Below, in pieces: positions 1 to 6,767 of a stretch of 64,000 nucleotides of DNA. This DNA is from Pseudomonas fluorescens (GTDB lineage: Bacteria > Pseudomonadota > Gammaproteobacteria > Pseudomonadales > Pseudomonadaceae). The DNA lies in the NCBI RefSeq assembly GCF_000968015.1, contig NZ_LACH01000053.1, positions 18,810 through 82,809 of the forward strand, in the 5' to 3' direction. The notes beneath the pieces are model-generated. The model saw nothing but the letters and a program-made list of their open reading frames with translations, made no database searches and was not told where the DNA came from. The translations under genes were made by a program, and so were the position numbers. Position 1 is the stretch's first letter. Every line of letters starts with the position of its first letter.

Positions 1-73
1 TACCCCAGATCAGGCACAATCCAATCATCACTTGCAGGGCAAACCCATCGGCGCTGCGCCGGGTGGCGCTCAC
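1..73 (-). CDS. EamA-family transporter, N-terminal fragment cut by window edge
   Basis: A GTG codon at 73 on the minus strand opens a frame that reads VSATRRSADGFALQVMIG and continues into a hydrophobic run ending CLIWG at the window edge. The pattern of a short polar head followed by a hydrophobic helix with a Gly-Leu-Cys-Leu-Ile-Trp-Gly motif is what the first membrane segment of drug/metabolite (DMT, EamA) exporters looks like. A GAGGTG ribosome-binding sequence lies about 6 bases upstream of the GTG. Only 24 codons are inside the window, so the family call is an inference from this start alone. Confidence 0.6.
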   Translation of the reverse strand, partial: MSATRRSADGFALQVMIGLCLIWG

Positions 74-116
74 CGGAACACCTCGAAAACACAAAACATG
101 GCAGTCACTCGACAGT

Positions 117-152
117 AAAAAGCAAAGCCCCGACACAGAGCCGGGACTTTTT
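117..152 (-). terminator. Rho-independent terminator after cvfB
   Basis: On the minus strand an 11-bp stem (AAAGTCCCGGC pairing with GTCGGGGCTTT, one G-T wobble and one T-G) with a 5-base loop is followed by GCTTTTT. It lies about 50 bases past the cvfB stop codon and before the EamA start, so it would end the cvfB transcript. Confidence 0.8.
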
Positions 153-202
153 CATCACAGTCCATCCCTACGCAATCGCGTTACATGAGGGCGGGCGCGA
201 GG

Positions 203-1039
203 TCAGCTTAGTTCAATGCGATCAGCGTGAATGACGATCTGGCCGTTCTTGTACAACGCACCAATGGCCTTTTTGAAGTTACCCTTGCTGACGCCAAACA
301 TACTGCTGATCACCGTCGGGTCGCTCTTGTCGCTGACCGGCAGGCTGCCATTGTTGTCGCGCAACTTGGCGAGAATCTTCGAGTTCAGGCTGGTGGCGGC
401 TTCTTCGCCGACCGGTTGCAGGCTCAGGCTGATCTTGCCGTCGGCACGGACTTCTTTGATAAAGCCCTTCTCTTCTTTACCGGCGCGCATGAACTTGAAG
501 ATTTCGTTCTTGTGAATCAGACCCCAGTGCTTGTTGTTGATGATCGCCTTGAAGCCCATATCGGTGGCTTCGGCAACCAGCAAATCAACTTCCTGGCCAG
601 GGGTGTAGTTGGCCGGGGTCTTGTCGAGGTAGCGGTCCAGACGCGCCGTCGCGGTGATGCGGCGGGTGTGCTTGTCGAGGTAGACGTGCACCACGACATA
701 TTCGCCGGCGGTCATCTGGCGCTTTTCTTCGGAGTACGGCAGCAACAGATCCTTCGGCAAGCCCCAATCCAGGAAAACACCGATGCTGTTGACTTCAACG
801 ACTTTTAAACTGGCGAATTCACCGACTTGAACTTTCGGCTTTTCGGTAGTTGCGATGAGTTTGTCATCGCTGTCCAGATAAATAAAAACGTTGAGCCAGT
901 CTTCATCTTCGCTGGGAATATCTTTGGGAATATAACGATTCGGCAGGAGGATTTCGCCATCCGCGCCACCGTCCAGATATAAACCGAAGTTAGTGTGTTT
1001 AACCACTTGCAAACTGTTGTAGCGCCCGACTAAAGCCAT
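203..1039 (-). CDS. cvfB: CvfB family S1 RNA-binding protein
   Basis: A 278-residue cytoplasmic protein built from three S1/OB-fold RNA-binding modules (roughly residues 1-65, 66-140 and 145-220) and a C-terminal winged helix (about 225-278, containing SSMFGVSKGNFKKAIGALYK). This is the CvfB (YitL) architecture; family members bind RNA and in Staphylococcus affect virulence gene expression. The start at 1039 (MALVGRYNS) is preferred over the in-frame ATG at 1054 because a GAGGG sequence lies 8 bases ahead of it and the S1 fold begins directly after. It appears to be a single-gene transcript with its own terminator. The role in Pseudomonas is not established from sequence. Confidence 0.9.
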   Translation of the reverse strand: MALVGRYNSLQVVKHTNFGLYLDGGADGEILLPNRYIPKDIPSEDEDWLNVFIYLDSDDKLIATTEKPKVQVGEFASLKVVEVNSIGVFLDWGLPKDLLLPYSEEKRQMTAGEYVVVHVYLDKHTRRITATARLDRYLDKTPANYTPGQEVDLLVAEATDMGFKAIINNKHWGLIHKNEIFKFMRAGKEEKGFIKEVRADGKISLSLQPVGEEAATSLNSKILAKLRDNNGSLPVSDKSDPTVISSMFGVSKGNFKKAIGALYKNGQIVIHADRIELS

Positions 1040-1390
1040 TTCCAATACCCTCATTGCGTGGGCGGCATTCTACCCGGTTTTGCGGGCCGCGTTTGCTGGC
1101 CAGCCCGGTGGCGCAAGAAAATCCTCTGAAAGGCTTAATTTTCCTGGGCTTTACCGCACGCGCCTGGCCGCTCGTCAGGCCGTTCTGGAGATTTTCGCAC
1201 CTGTCCGCCAGGCGCAAAACTGTAATTTTTCACGATCGTTCTTAGTTAAAACAGCAGCTTAGAAGCCTATTCAGAATAATAACTTGTGATTAATTCTTCA
1301 TCTGCCCTGTGTATTTCGGGGGGATATTTACCAAGCAATTGTCAAGTATTTCCTGTACGATGCCTGGCCAAGTTAATTTTCTATAGGTTA
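1040..1390. other. Intergenic region, divergent promoters of cvfB and a small gene
   Basis: This 351-base gap separates cvfB (leftward) from the small rightward gene at 1391. The first 200 bases are GC-rich and the part from about 1230 onward is clearly AT-rich, as expected of a promoter region for the rightward gene. No convincing -35/-10 pair with 16-18 base spacing, hairpin or additional reading frame was found. Confidence 0.4.
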
Positions 1391-1579
1391 ATGGCCGCCA
1401 TGCGTGTAAAAGCATCCAACAGCAAAGCAAAGCCAGCTCCAGCCGTTGAAACCAGCGAATCGATCAACAACCAGATTGCTGCGTTCCTCAAGTCCGGCGG
1501 AGAAATCCAGCAAATTGCCAAAGGCGTCAGCGGCCAGACGTTCGGCCCGTCCAAGCAGATCACCCTGGGCAAGAAGTAA
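1391..1579 (+). CDS. Small basic protein with a SutA-like FLKSGGEIQQI motif
   Basis: A 62-residue protein: a lysine/alanine-rich flexible head (residues 1-25), then a predicted helix ESINNQIAAFLKSGGEIQQI and a glycine-rich basic tail ending LGKK. The helix with its FLxxGGxxQxI motif resembles, from memory, the segment around FLSRGGKVQEI in SutA, the small RNA-polymerase-binding protein of Pseudomonas, but the long acidic N-terminus of SutA is absent and replaced by a basic one. Start is uncertain between 1391 (TAGG 4 bases upstream) and 1400 (MRVKAS). It stands alone with an AT-rich upstream region and a palindrome-rich downstream region. Function unknown. Confidence 0.7.
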   Translation: MAAMRVKASNSKAKPAPAVETSESINNQIAAFLKSGGEIQQIAKGVSGQTFGPSKQITLGKK

Positions 1580-1612
1580 CGCCCCCAAGATCCGCCGCGT
1601 CACCTGGTCCCT

Positions 1613-1637
1613 AAGCGCTTTGAGCTTCGAAGCGCTT
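1613..1637. repeat. Nested palindromes: two AAGCGCTT boxes
   Basis: The self-complementary octamer AAGCGCTT occurs at 1613-1620 and again at 1630-1637, with a further palindrome GCTTCGAAGC at 1624-1633 between and overlapping them. It can fold as a hairpin after the small gene, but no T-tract follows, so it could equally be a protein-binding site ahead of the porin gene. Confidence 0.5.
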
Positions 1638-1797
1638 GGACTGGAACCCTCCTCGCAACACCCCGCCAAACACATCAATATTTCAAAAATCGACGAACGG
1701 CCCTCGATGCCGAGCATTCGCCGGTATGCTTGCACACGTCTAGATCAAGCGTTTCAGTAGGTTTTAGTTCCTGCTCCTCGCTGTCATGGAGTGACGC

Positions 1798-2514
1798 ATG
1801 CTCAAACCCTCCTATTTATTGCTCGGCACCCTGCTGTCGTGTTCGGTCGCCAATGCGCAAATCTTTCAGCGTGAACTGGGCGACTTCGATCTCAAACTCG
1901 GCACCACCCCCAGCCGCAGCATGGCCCAGGGGCTGGTCAAACCTTCCAGCACCGGCTCGTTCCACGGTGGTCTCGACCTGAGCCACGACAGCGGTTTTTA
2001 CGTGGGCCAATGGGCACCGAGCATGGGTTTAACACCAGGGGCCAACCTTGAAGTCGACTCCTACATGGGTTTTAAACAACCTTTCGATAATACCCTCGGG
2101 TACGAAGTCGGCATGATCCGTTACAGCTATCCGAAAGTGGACACCCTCGACAGCCAGGAGCTTTTCGGTGGCCTGACCTTTCTGGGCAGCCGTTTCGGCG
2201 CAGCGTTCAGCAATGACCCGGACAAACAGAACAGCACTGTGTTCGCCGACCTGGGCGGCAATCAGCCGTTTGGCATCGGGATCAGCATGAAATACACCAC
2301 CCACCAGCTCAACACACCAGTGTCCGTCGACGGTGGATATGTAGGCAGTTTCACCGACTGGTCAGTGAAATTTTCCCGCCCATTCATGGGCGTCGATCTG
2401 GACCTGATCTACAGTGACTCCAGCTTGAGTGGCAGCAGCTGCTCCGCCTATTCCGGGCGCAACAGCCAATGCGATGGGCTGGTCACCCTAAAGGCCGAAC
2501 GCGCCTTTTACTGA
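1798..2514 (+). CDS. TorF family putative porin
   Basis: A 238-residue outer-membrane protein. Residues 1-20 form a signal peptide ending ANA before QIFQREL. The rest alternates short amphipathic strands (for example GGLDLSHDSGFYVGQW, ANLEVDSYMGF, DWSVKFSRPFMGVDLDLIYSDS) characteristic of the TorF/gcw_chp beta-barrel family, and the chain ends in an aromatic residue (AFY), the usual outer-membrane assembly signal. Two cysteines near the end (SSCSAYSGRNSQC) could form a loop disulfide. GGAG lies 7 bases before the ATG. The substrate is unknown; the gene seems monocistronic. Confidence 0.85.
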   Translation: MLKPSYLLLGTLLSCSVANAQIFQRELGDFDLKLGTTPSRSMAQGLVKPSSTGSFHGGLDLSHDSGFYVGQWAPSMGLTPGANLEVDSYMGFKQPFDNTLGYEVGMIRYSYPKVDTLDSQELFGGLTFLGSRFGAAFSNDPDKQNSTVFADLGGNQPFGIGISMKYTTHQLNTPVSVDGGYVGSFTDWSVKFSRPFMGVDLDLIYSDSSLSGSSCSAYSGRNSQCDGLVTLKAERAFY

Positions 2515-2594
2515 TCGGCTGAACTGCGAGGCTCATCCTGCGTTCACATAGAAAAGCCCATTAAAAAAGCCAGGCCTTCGCAAAGGATTCGCCC

Positions 2595-3464
2595 ATGTCG
2601 CGCTGGTTGAAGTGTCTTGCCGTCGTTATCACCCTCAGTCTCGCCCTCGGTGCGTGCAGCCGCGTGGGCCTGGCCTATCGCAACCTCGACGTGATCATTC
2701 CGTGGACGCTCAGCGACTACCTGGACATGAACGGCGAGCAGAAAGGCTGGTTCAACGAGCGCCTCAAGGAACACCTGAGCTGGCATTGCTCCACGCAACT
2801 GCCGGGCTATCTCGACTGGCTGGATCGCTTGCAGGTCATGGTCGAGACCAACCAGGTCACCGACGCTGCGCTGCAAACCCGCGTCCAGGAAGCCAAACAA
2901 GCCATCGCCCAAACTGCCCGGGAAATCACCCCGTCGGCCATTGAGCTGTTGCAAGGGCTGAATGACCAGCAAGTTGCGGAAATGAACGAGGCCTTCGCCA
3001 AGGACCAGCGTAAACGCCAGGCGCAATACCTCAAGCCGTCTCTCGATGAACAGATCAAGGCGCGCAGCCAGCGTATGGAAAAACGCCTGAACGACTGGCT
3101 CGGCCCGCTCAGTGCAGCCCAGCAGTTACGGATTGTCTCGTGGTCAAACGCCTTGGGTGACCAGAATACGCAATGGATCGCTAACCGCGTCCATTGGCAG
3201 AAGCAGTTCAGTGCAGCGGTTGCGCAGCGCCAGAGTCCAGAATTCCCACAGCGAATCGAGACGCTTCTGGTGAATCGAGAGAGTTTGTGGACGCCCGCTT
3301 ATCGCCAGGCCTACGCCAACACCGAAGCACAGGCACGGGCGCTATTTGTGGATTTGATGGCCGAAAGCACGCCGGAACAGCGCCAGCAGTTGTTGAAGAA
3401 AATAGAAGGGGTACGCAAGGACTTCAACGATTTGAAGTGTCTGAAGGCAGCAAAACACAGCTAA
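2595..3464 (+). CDS. DUF6279 family lipoprotein
   Basis: A 289-residue protein with a lipoprotein signal: positively charged head, hydrophobic core and lipobox LGAC with the lipidated cysteine at residue 21. The mature part is helical and rich in Gln, Glu and Arg, with the opening RVGLAYRNLDVIIPWTLSDYL found in DUF6279 proteins of Pseudomonas. It probably sits in the periplasmic leaflet of the outer membrane. AAGGA precedes the ATG by 7 bases. No function is known for the family, and the neighbours do not suggest one. Confidence 0.85.
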   Translation: MSRWLKCLAVVITLSLALGACSRVGLAYRNLDVIIPWTLSDYLDMNGEQKGWFNERLKEHLSWHCSTQLPGYLDWLDRLQVMVETNQVTDAALQTRVQEAKQAIAQTAREITPSAIELLQGLNDQQVAEMNEAFAKDQRKRQAQYLKPSLDEQIKARSQRMEKRLNDWLGPLSAAQQLRIVSWSNALGDQNTQWIANRVHWQKQFSAAVAQRQSPEFPQRIETLLVNRESLWTPAYRQAYANTEAQARALFVDLMAESTPEQRQQLLKKIEGVRKDFNDLKCLKAAKHS

Positions 3465-3480
3465 GCACTACACAACTCCC

Positions 3481-3570
3481 TGTGGGAGCGAGCCTGCTCG
3501 CGATAGCGGAGTGACAGTCGACATCATTGTTGTCTGCCGCACCGCATTCGCGAGCAGGCTCACTCCCACA
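3481..3570. repeat. REP doublet (REPIN), class 1
   Basis: TGTGGGAGCGAGCCTGCTCG at 3481 is matched by its inverse at 3548-3570, giving a large imperfect palindrome between the lipoprotein gene and the convergent gene at 3588. Confidence 0.9.
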
Positions 3571-3587
3571 TTGGTTATGGGTGATCG

Positions 3588-3980
3588 TCAGGCAATCTGC
3601 GCCTTCGACGCCACCCCATCAAACGTCACCTCGTCCAGCGCATCTTCCTGCTCATCCAGCACCTGCCGCGGATGGTCATTGCCCGGAATACTGCTGTCGA
3701 TCAGGCTCAATAAACTCGAGCCCCGCGGCGTCAAAATGTAGTTCGAACCGTTGCCACCTTGATCCTCAGGCCGAGGCTCAATGTAGCCGCGCAATAACAG
3801 TAACTTTTCATACTCACCAGCCACTGCTTTCAGATGATCCAGGTTCTCAATCTCCTCGCCCTTTGCCGCTTTTTCCGCCGCGTACTGCTCGGCGTAGGGC
3901 CGTGGCGTAAAGCTGTGGCCAGCGCTGTTCTGCGCCTCGTGCAACAAGCGTTCAATCAAATCCCAGTTATAAGTCGTCAT
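3588..3980 (-). CDS. Small winged-helix-like protein, DUF2513-type (tentative)
   Basis: A 130-residue protein opening with MTTYNWDLIERLLHEAQ and containing a central helical part (NLDHLKAVAGEYEKLLLLRGYIEPRP) followed by a strand and a helix (NYILTPRGSSLLSLID). This order, a DxxLIxxLL helix, a recognition-like helix ending in GYI, and LTPRGxxLL, is what DUF2513 and related winged-helix proteins show. The last 30 residues are acidic and look disordered. GGAGG lies 9 bases before the ATG. No partner gene is evident, and DNA binding is only an inference. Confidence 0.6.
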   Translation of the reverse strand: MTTYNWDLIERLLHEAQNSAGHSFTPRPYAEQYAAEKAAKGEEIENLDHLKAVAGEYEKLLLLRGYIEPRPEDQGGNGSNYILTPRGSSLLSLIDSSIPGNDHPRQVLDEQEDALDEVTFDGVASKAQIA

Positions 3981-4156
3981 CCTGATTCAACCTCCAAAGC
4001 CAGAGAGTGAGGTGGCCTTATAGGTTGTGACCGGCGCGGTTCGTAGCCGTTCAGCTGAGGTTTTGAACAGCACTGACCGGCGGTATGTCGAATTGGGCGT
4101 AGGTCAGACGACTAGCTTGTGTAAGTCAACTCCCAGCATCCTGCAGGAGAATCCCA

Positions 4157-4891
4157 ATGAACATTCAGAATCATCCCGTCGTCTCTCGAGAAGAATGGCT
4201 CGCCGCCCGCAAGCAACACCTGGCCCACGAAAAAGCCTTCACCAAAGAACGAGATAAACTCAGCGCCGAACGCCGCGCCCTGCCTTGGGTGAAAATCGAC
4301 AAGGACTACCGCTTTCAGGGCCCGAACGGCGAACTGAAACTGGCTGACCTGTTCGGTGGCCATAGCCAGTTGGTCATCTACCACTTCATGTTTGGCAAAG
4401 GTTGGGATGAAGGCTGTTCCGGCTGCTCGTTCCTGTCCGACCACATCGACGGCGCCAACCAACACCTGGCCCATCATGACGTCGCCGTGGTCGCGGTTTC
4501 TCACGCACCGTTCGCCGAATTCCAAGCATTCAAACGGCGCATGGGCTGGAAATTCGATTGGGTGTCGTCAGAAGGCTGCGACTTCAACTACGACTTCGGC
4601 GTCTCGGCCCGAGCAGAAGACGTCACCGCCGGCAAAGCCACCTACAACTACGAAAAATCCGACGGTGCTGAAGAAGAACTTCCCGGCCTCAGCGTGTTTT
4701 ATCGCAATGAAGCTGGCGAGATTTTTCACACCTATTCAACTTATGCCCGAGGGCTGGACTTGTTGGTCGGTGCCTATAACTACCTCGACCTCACGCCCAA
4801 GGGCCGTAATGAAGAGGAAATCATGGAGTGGGTGAGGTATCACGACCGGTATGAGGACAAGGCACCGGCCAGTTGCTGTCATGGGGGATAG
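4157..4891 (+). CDS. DUF899 family thioredoxin-like protein
   Basis: A 244-residue cytoplasmic protein of the DUF899 family, a thioredoxin-fold group. Residues 1-45 are a charged helical head (REEWLAARKQHLAHEKAFT), the core has YHFMFGKGWDEGCSGC with a CxxC pair at residues 87 and 90, and later HPAPFAEF-like and SVFYRNEAGEIFHTYSTYARG stretches. The CxxC pair sits where thioredoxin-like proteins carry their redox cysteines. The chain ends with Cys-Cys-His-Gly-Gly, which could bind metal. The start is supported by AGGAGA 7 bases upstream. Reaction unknown. Confidence 0.85.
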   Translation: MNIQNHPVVSREEWLAARKQHLAHEKAFTKERDKLSAERRALPWVKIDKDYRFQGPNGELKLADLFGGHSQLVIYHFMFGKGWDEGCSGCSFLSDHIDGANQHLAHHDVAVVAVSHAPFAEFQAFKRRMGWKFDWVSSEGCDFNYDFGVSARAEDVTAGKATYNYEKSDGAEEELPGLSVFYRNEAGEIFHTYSTYARGLDLLVGAYNYLDLTPKGRNEEEIMEWVRYHDRYEDKAPASCCHGG

Positions 4892-4914
4892 ACCTCAAAA
4901 CCTAGTCGCGTCCA

Positions 4915-5089
4915 ATCGCGAGCAGGCTCGCTCCCACACTTGGATTTGTGTCGGCCACACTATCTCCAAACACCGCCAATCTACTGTGGGAGCGAGCCTG
5001 CTCGCGATGACTGACAAACATTCAACACTGATATTGACTGATACACCGCTATCGTCGGATCGCCGCCCGGAGCAAGCTCGCTCCCACAG
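4915..5089. repeat. Three REP elements, class 1, in gap 4892-5288
   Basis: Copies lie at 4915-4938 (inverse), 4985-5008 (direct) and 5069-5089 (inverse, with a degenerate outer end GGAGCAAGCTCG). The first two make a closely spaced REP doublet and the third is a remnant. The rest of the 397-base gap, up to 5288, holds no gene apart from the stem-loop leader described separately. Confidence 0.9.
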
Positions 5090-5211
5090 ATGTCGGCAGT
5101 GTTTAGTCATCTGCAATTTGCCAGGCGACTGTCCGACCGCACCAGGGCATCTCCCCTACATCAAGTTCAGAACAGGGGCTCTGTACCGCTGGGCGGCTGA
5201 TCCTTATAGTC

Positions 5212-5240
5212 AAACCGTCGTCCAAAAGACGACCGGGTTT
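5212..5240 (+). promoter_or_regulatory. Stem-loop in the leader of the split small gene
   Basis: AAACC-GTCGTC-CAAAA-GACGAC-CG-GGTTT forms a strong 11-bp hairpin about 50 bases before the ATG at 5289. It is not followed by a T-tract, so a leader structure or binding site is more likely than a terminator. Confidence 0.4.
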
Positions 5241-5288
5241 GGCGACCTGATCATTGAGAGTCCTTTTTAATTACGAGAGACTCCACCC

Positions 5289-5360
5289 ATGGATAGATAC
5301 ATGCCCCTCACCGGAATCGACCTGATCCCTGCCTCCCTGCTCATCGACACCCAAGCCCCT
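5289..5360 (+). pseudogene. 5' part of a small gene split by a toxin-immunity patch
   Basis: The ATG at 5289 follows an AGAGAC sequence and opens with MDRYMPLTGIDLIPASLLID followed by TQAP, after which the reading loses coherence. A second rightward frame at 6459-6662 lacks a natural start and begins LDVLQAMTDYRIRTVTQ. Joined, they read as one short protein of about 90 residues, a size and style common among small Pseudomonas hypothetical proteins. The intervening 1.1 kb carries leftward immunity genes and toxin scraps. The join is an inference from frame, direction and wording. Confidence 0.5.
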
Positions 5361-5411
5361 TGCGGATCGCCCGTTTCATGGGGACATGCATCGTTAAACC
5401 TGTCTTTACGA

Positions 5412-5741
5412 TTAGTCATACTTGAAAGTAATTGCCAACTTTTCAGCCACAACATTTACAGTAATAGTGCAACCACTCCAGACGGGCAAATCGGCTGTCA
5501 TCTCACTGTCCTTGTATATTTTTCTTAGTTCAACCAGGCTTTTAAATACCCCCACATCTACATGACTGCTACTTGGACTGAACCAGTCTTTCTTTCCTTC
5601 TTCATCAATGTAATCAAATAGAAATTGACAGTGATCATCCTCAGGAGAAAGCTCGGCTTCAACTATAACCTCAACCGCCGAATGTGGAGCTGTGCCTAAC
5701 AGTATTTCTCCGATCTGCAGATAGATCTCGTCTTCACTCAT
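5412..5741 (-). CDS. YezG/DUF600-type immunity protein, copy 1
   Basis: A 109-residue acidic cytoplasmic protein whose order of motifs (IGEILL, VEVIVEAELSPEDDHCQFLFDY, DWFSP, LVELRKIY, WSGCTITVNVVAEKLAITFKYD) matches the DUF600 family, the immunity/antitoxin proteins of YeeF-type DNA/RNA non-specific endonuclease toxins. GGAGGGG lies 8 bases before the ATG. Just upstream, 5745-5768 still encodes the last residues of a toxin (VNSPGGV-stop). It is a paralogue of the gene at 5970-6296. It is orphaned: no intact toxin gene is in the window. Confidence 0.75.
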   Translation of the reverse strand: MSEDEIYLQIGEILLGTAPHSAVEVIVEAELSPEDDHCQFLFDYIDEEGKKDWFSPSSSHVDVGVFKSLVELRKIYKDSEMTADLPVWSGCTITVNVVAEKLAITFKYD

Positions 5742-5744
5742 CCG

Positions 5745-5768
5745 TCATACCCCTCCGGGTGAATTTAC
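5745..5768 (-). pseudogene. C-terminal scrap of a toxin ahead of immunity copy 1
   Basis: On the minus strand the codons GTA AAT TCA CCC GGA GGG GTA TGA read VNSPGGV-stop and end 3 bases before the immunity ATG at 5741. The toxin remnant in front of the second immunity gene ends KNTLGGV-stop at the equivalent place. Everything further upstream has been replaced by the AAAGGGACAGATTTATTT inverted repeat. Confidence 0.45.
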
Positions 5769-5836
5769 AAAAAAAGGGACAGATTTATTTTCTGGCCTCT
5801 TCATCGATAGTCAAATAAATAAATTCGTCCCCTTTT
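5769..5836. repeat. Inverted repeat, AAAAGGGACAGATTTATTT type
   Basis: AAAAGGGACAGATTTATTT near 5773-5791 pairs imperfectly with AAATAAATTCGTCCCCTTTT ending at 5836. It sits exactly where the upstream toxin sequence breaks off. From 5837 to 5969 no gene is recognised, although a short leftward open stretch (LLMYLDSRRVQVSPKLFASR) may be decayed coding sequence. Confidence 0.5.
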
Positions 5837-5969
5837 ACCCTTTCCCCATAAGCCTGCCCCCGTGACGCGAATAACTTTGGAGAGACTTGAACGCGTCGCG
5901 AGTCGAGGTACATCAACAGGCGCAGGCGTTGGATTTAGTCGTAGGACCGGCTAATGAGCTTCCCGCGCT

Positions 5970-6296
5970 TCAAAAAATCTCGTCATATCCGTAATTGATC
6001 TTCAGTTTATTACGCAGCACGTCGAAATTTATTTCACACTTCGTCCAAACAGCCTTTCCACTTAAAAATGATCTATTTCTTAACTTCACCAAAAGCTCTG
6101 TCAAATCGCCTACCGCACGAGCGGGCGGACTGAACCATTCAGTCTTGTCGCTACTATCAACATAGTCGAACTCGTACTTACAAGCGTCACCTTCTGGATA
6201 CAACTCGGCCCTTACGACAATTACATTGGCGCTTTCGGGGCCTGCGTCAACCAACAGTTGCCCGATCTCTTGCAACAATCCCTGTTCCTGCGCCAT
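5970..6296 (-). CDS. YezG/DUF600-type immunity protein, copy 2
   Basis: A 108-residue paralogue of the protein at 5412-5741: EIGQLLVDAGPESANVIVV, RAELYPEGDACKYEFDYVD, EWFSPPARA, LVKLRN, WTKCEINFDVLRNKLKINYGYD. The start at 6296 (MAQEQG) is chosen because its ATG shares one base with the TGA that ends the toxin remnant (TGATG), the coupling expected for a toxin-immunity pair; an upstream in-frame ATG would only add residues from the toxin sequence in the wrong frame. It probably protected against the YeeF-like nuclease whose remains precede it. Confidence 0.75.
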   Translation of the reverse strand: MAQEQGLLQEIGQLLVDAGPESANVIVVRAELYPEGDACKYEFDYVDSSDKTEWFSPPARAVGDLTELLVKLRNRSFLSGKAVWTKCEINFDVLRNKLKINYGYDEIF

Positions 6297-6462
6297 CAAA
6301 CACCTCCCAGCGTGTTCTTGAAGTCGATGGTAACCGGACGCCCCCATTGATTACGAATCGATCTGGACGCACCCCTTGGCCACCATATACAGCCTCGATC
6401 TTAACATTGACCTTCTTACCTTCATCTACTGCTTTCACCCAAGCGTTTGCCTTTACCTGCAC
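6296..6462 (-). pseudogene. C-terminal remnant of a YeeF-like nuclease toxin, frameshifted
   Basis: One frame reads VQVKANAWVKAVDEGKKVNV then KIEAVYGGQGVRPD, the A-W-x-x-A-x-x-x-G-K-K-V-x-V...Y-x-G-x-x-x-R-P-D pattern seen near the end of DNA/RNA non-specific endonuclease toxins that pair with YezG immunity proteins. Homology then jumps to another frame, NQWGRPVTIDFKNTLGGV-stop, so a frameshift lies at about 6340-6362. The N-terminal delivery part (Rhs, CDI or LXG) and catalytic residues are missing. The stop overlaps the immunity ATG. Confidence 0.65.
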
Positions 6463-6662
6463 TAGACGTCCTGCAAGCCATGACTGATTACCGAATCCGC
6501 ACCGTCACCCAAGTTCTGGAAAACATCATCTTCCGCGCCGAAATCGGCTGCGACACCGTGGTGCTGTCCGACTTTTCAAAACTGCTCGCCATCCCGTTGC
6601 GTGACGGTTGTGATTTGATGGATGTGATCGGCAGACGCTTGCGAGCGCAGGCGGTGGCGTAA
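6459..6662 (+). pseudogene. 3' part of the split small gene
   Basis: The frame reads ALDVLQAMTDYRIRTVTQVL and continues with a helical region, ending LLAIPLRDGCDLMDVIGRRL before RAQAVA-stop. It has no ribosome-binding site at its first possible start, and directly upstream the sequence switches to the leftward toxin remnant. It is best read as the downstream part of the gene that starts at 5289. An independent short product from the ATG at 6480 cannot be ruled out. Confidence 0.5.
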
Positions 6663-6668
6663 ATGAAA

Positions 6669-6694
6669 ACGGGCGCCCTTCACGGTGCCCGTTC
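6669..6694. terminator. Hairpin after the split small gene
   Basis: AACGGGC and GCCCGTT form a 7-bp stem with a 12-base loop. The rightward side lacks a T-tract while the leftward side has TTTTC, so strength as a terminator is doubtful. Confidence 0.4.
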
Positions 6695-6767
6695 ATGCCT
6701 CTGAACTTTTTACACGCTTAAACCCTCAACTGGATAACTTGCCGTAACCGGAAGTGAGGCCCGCCCC

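Noticed and set aside
1339..1361. TTGTCA and TACGAT as a sigma-70 promoter for the small gene at 1391
   Set aside because: The spacer is only 11 bases, too short for a sigma-70 promoter.
3479..3571. Regularly repeated GTGGGAGCGAG units as a CRISPR-like array
   Set aside because: Units occur as inverted pairs scattered over the window, with no constant spacer length and no cas genes; they are REP elements.
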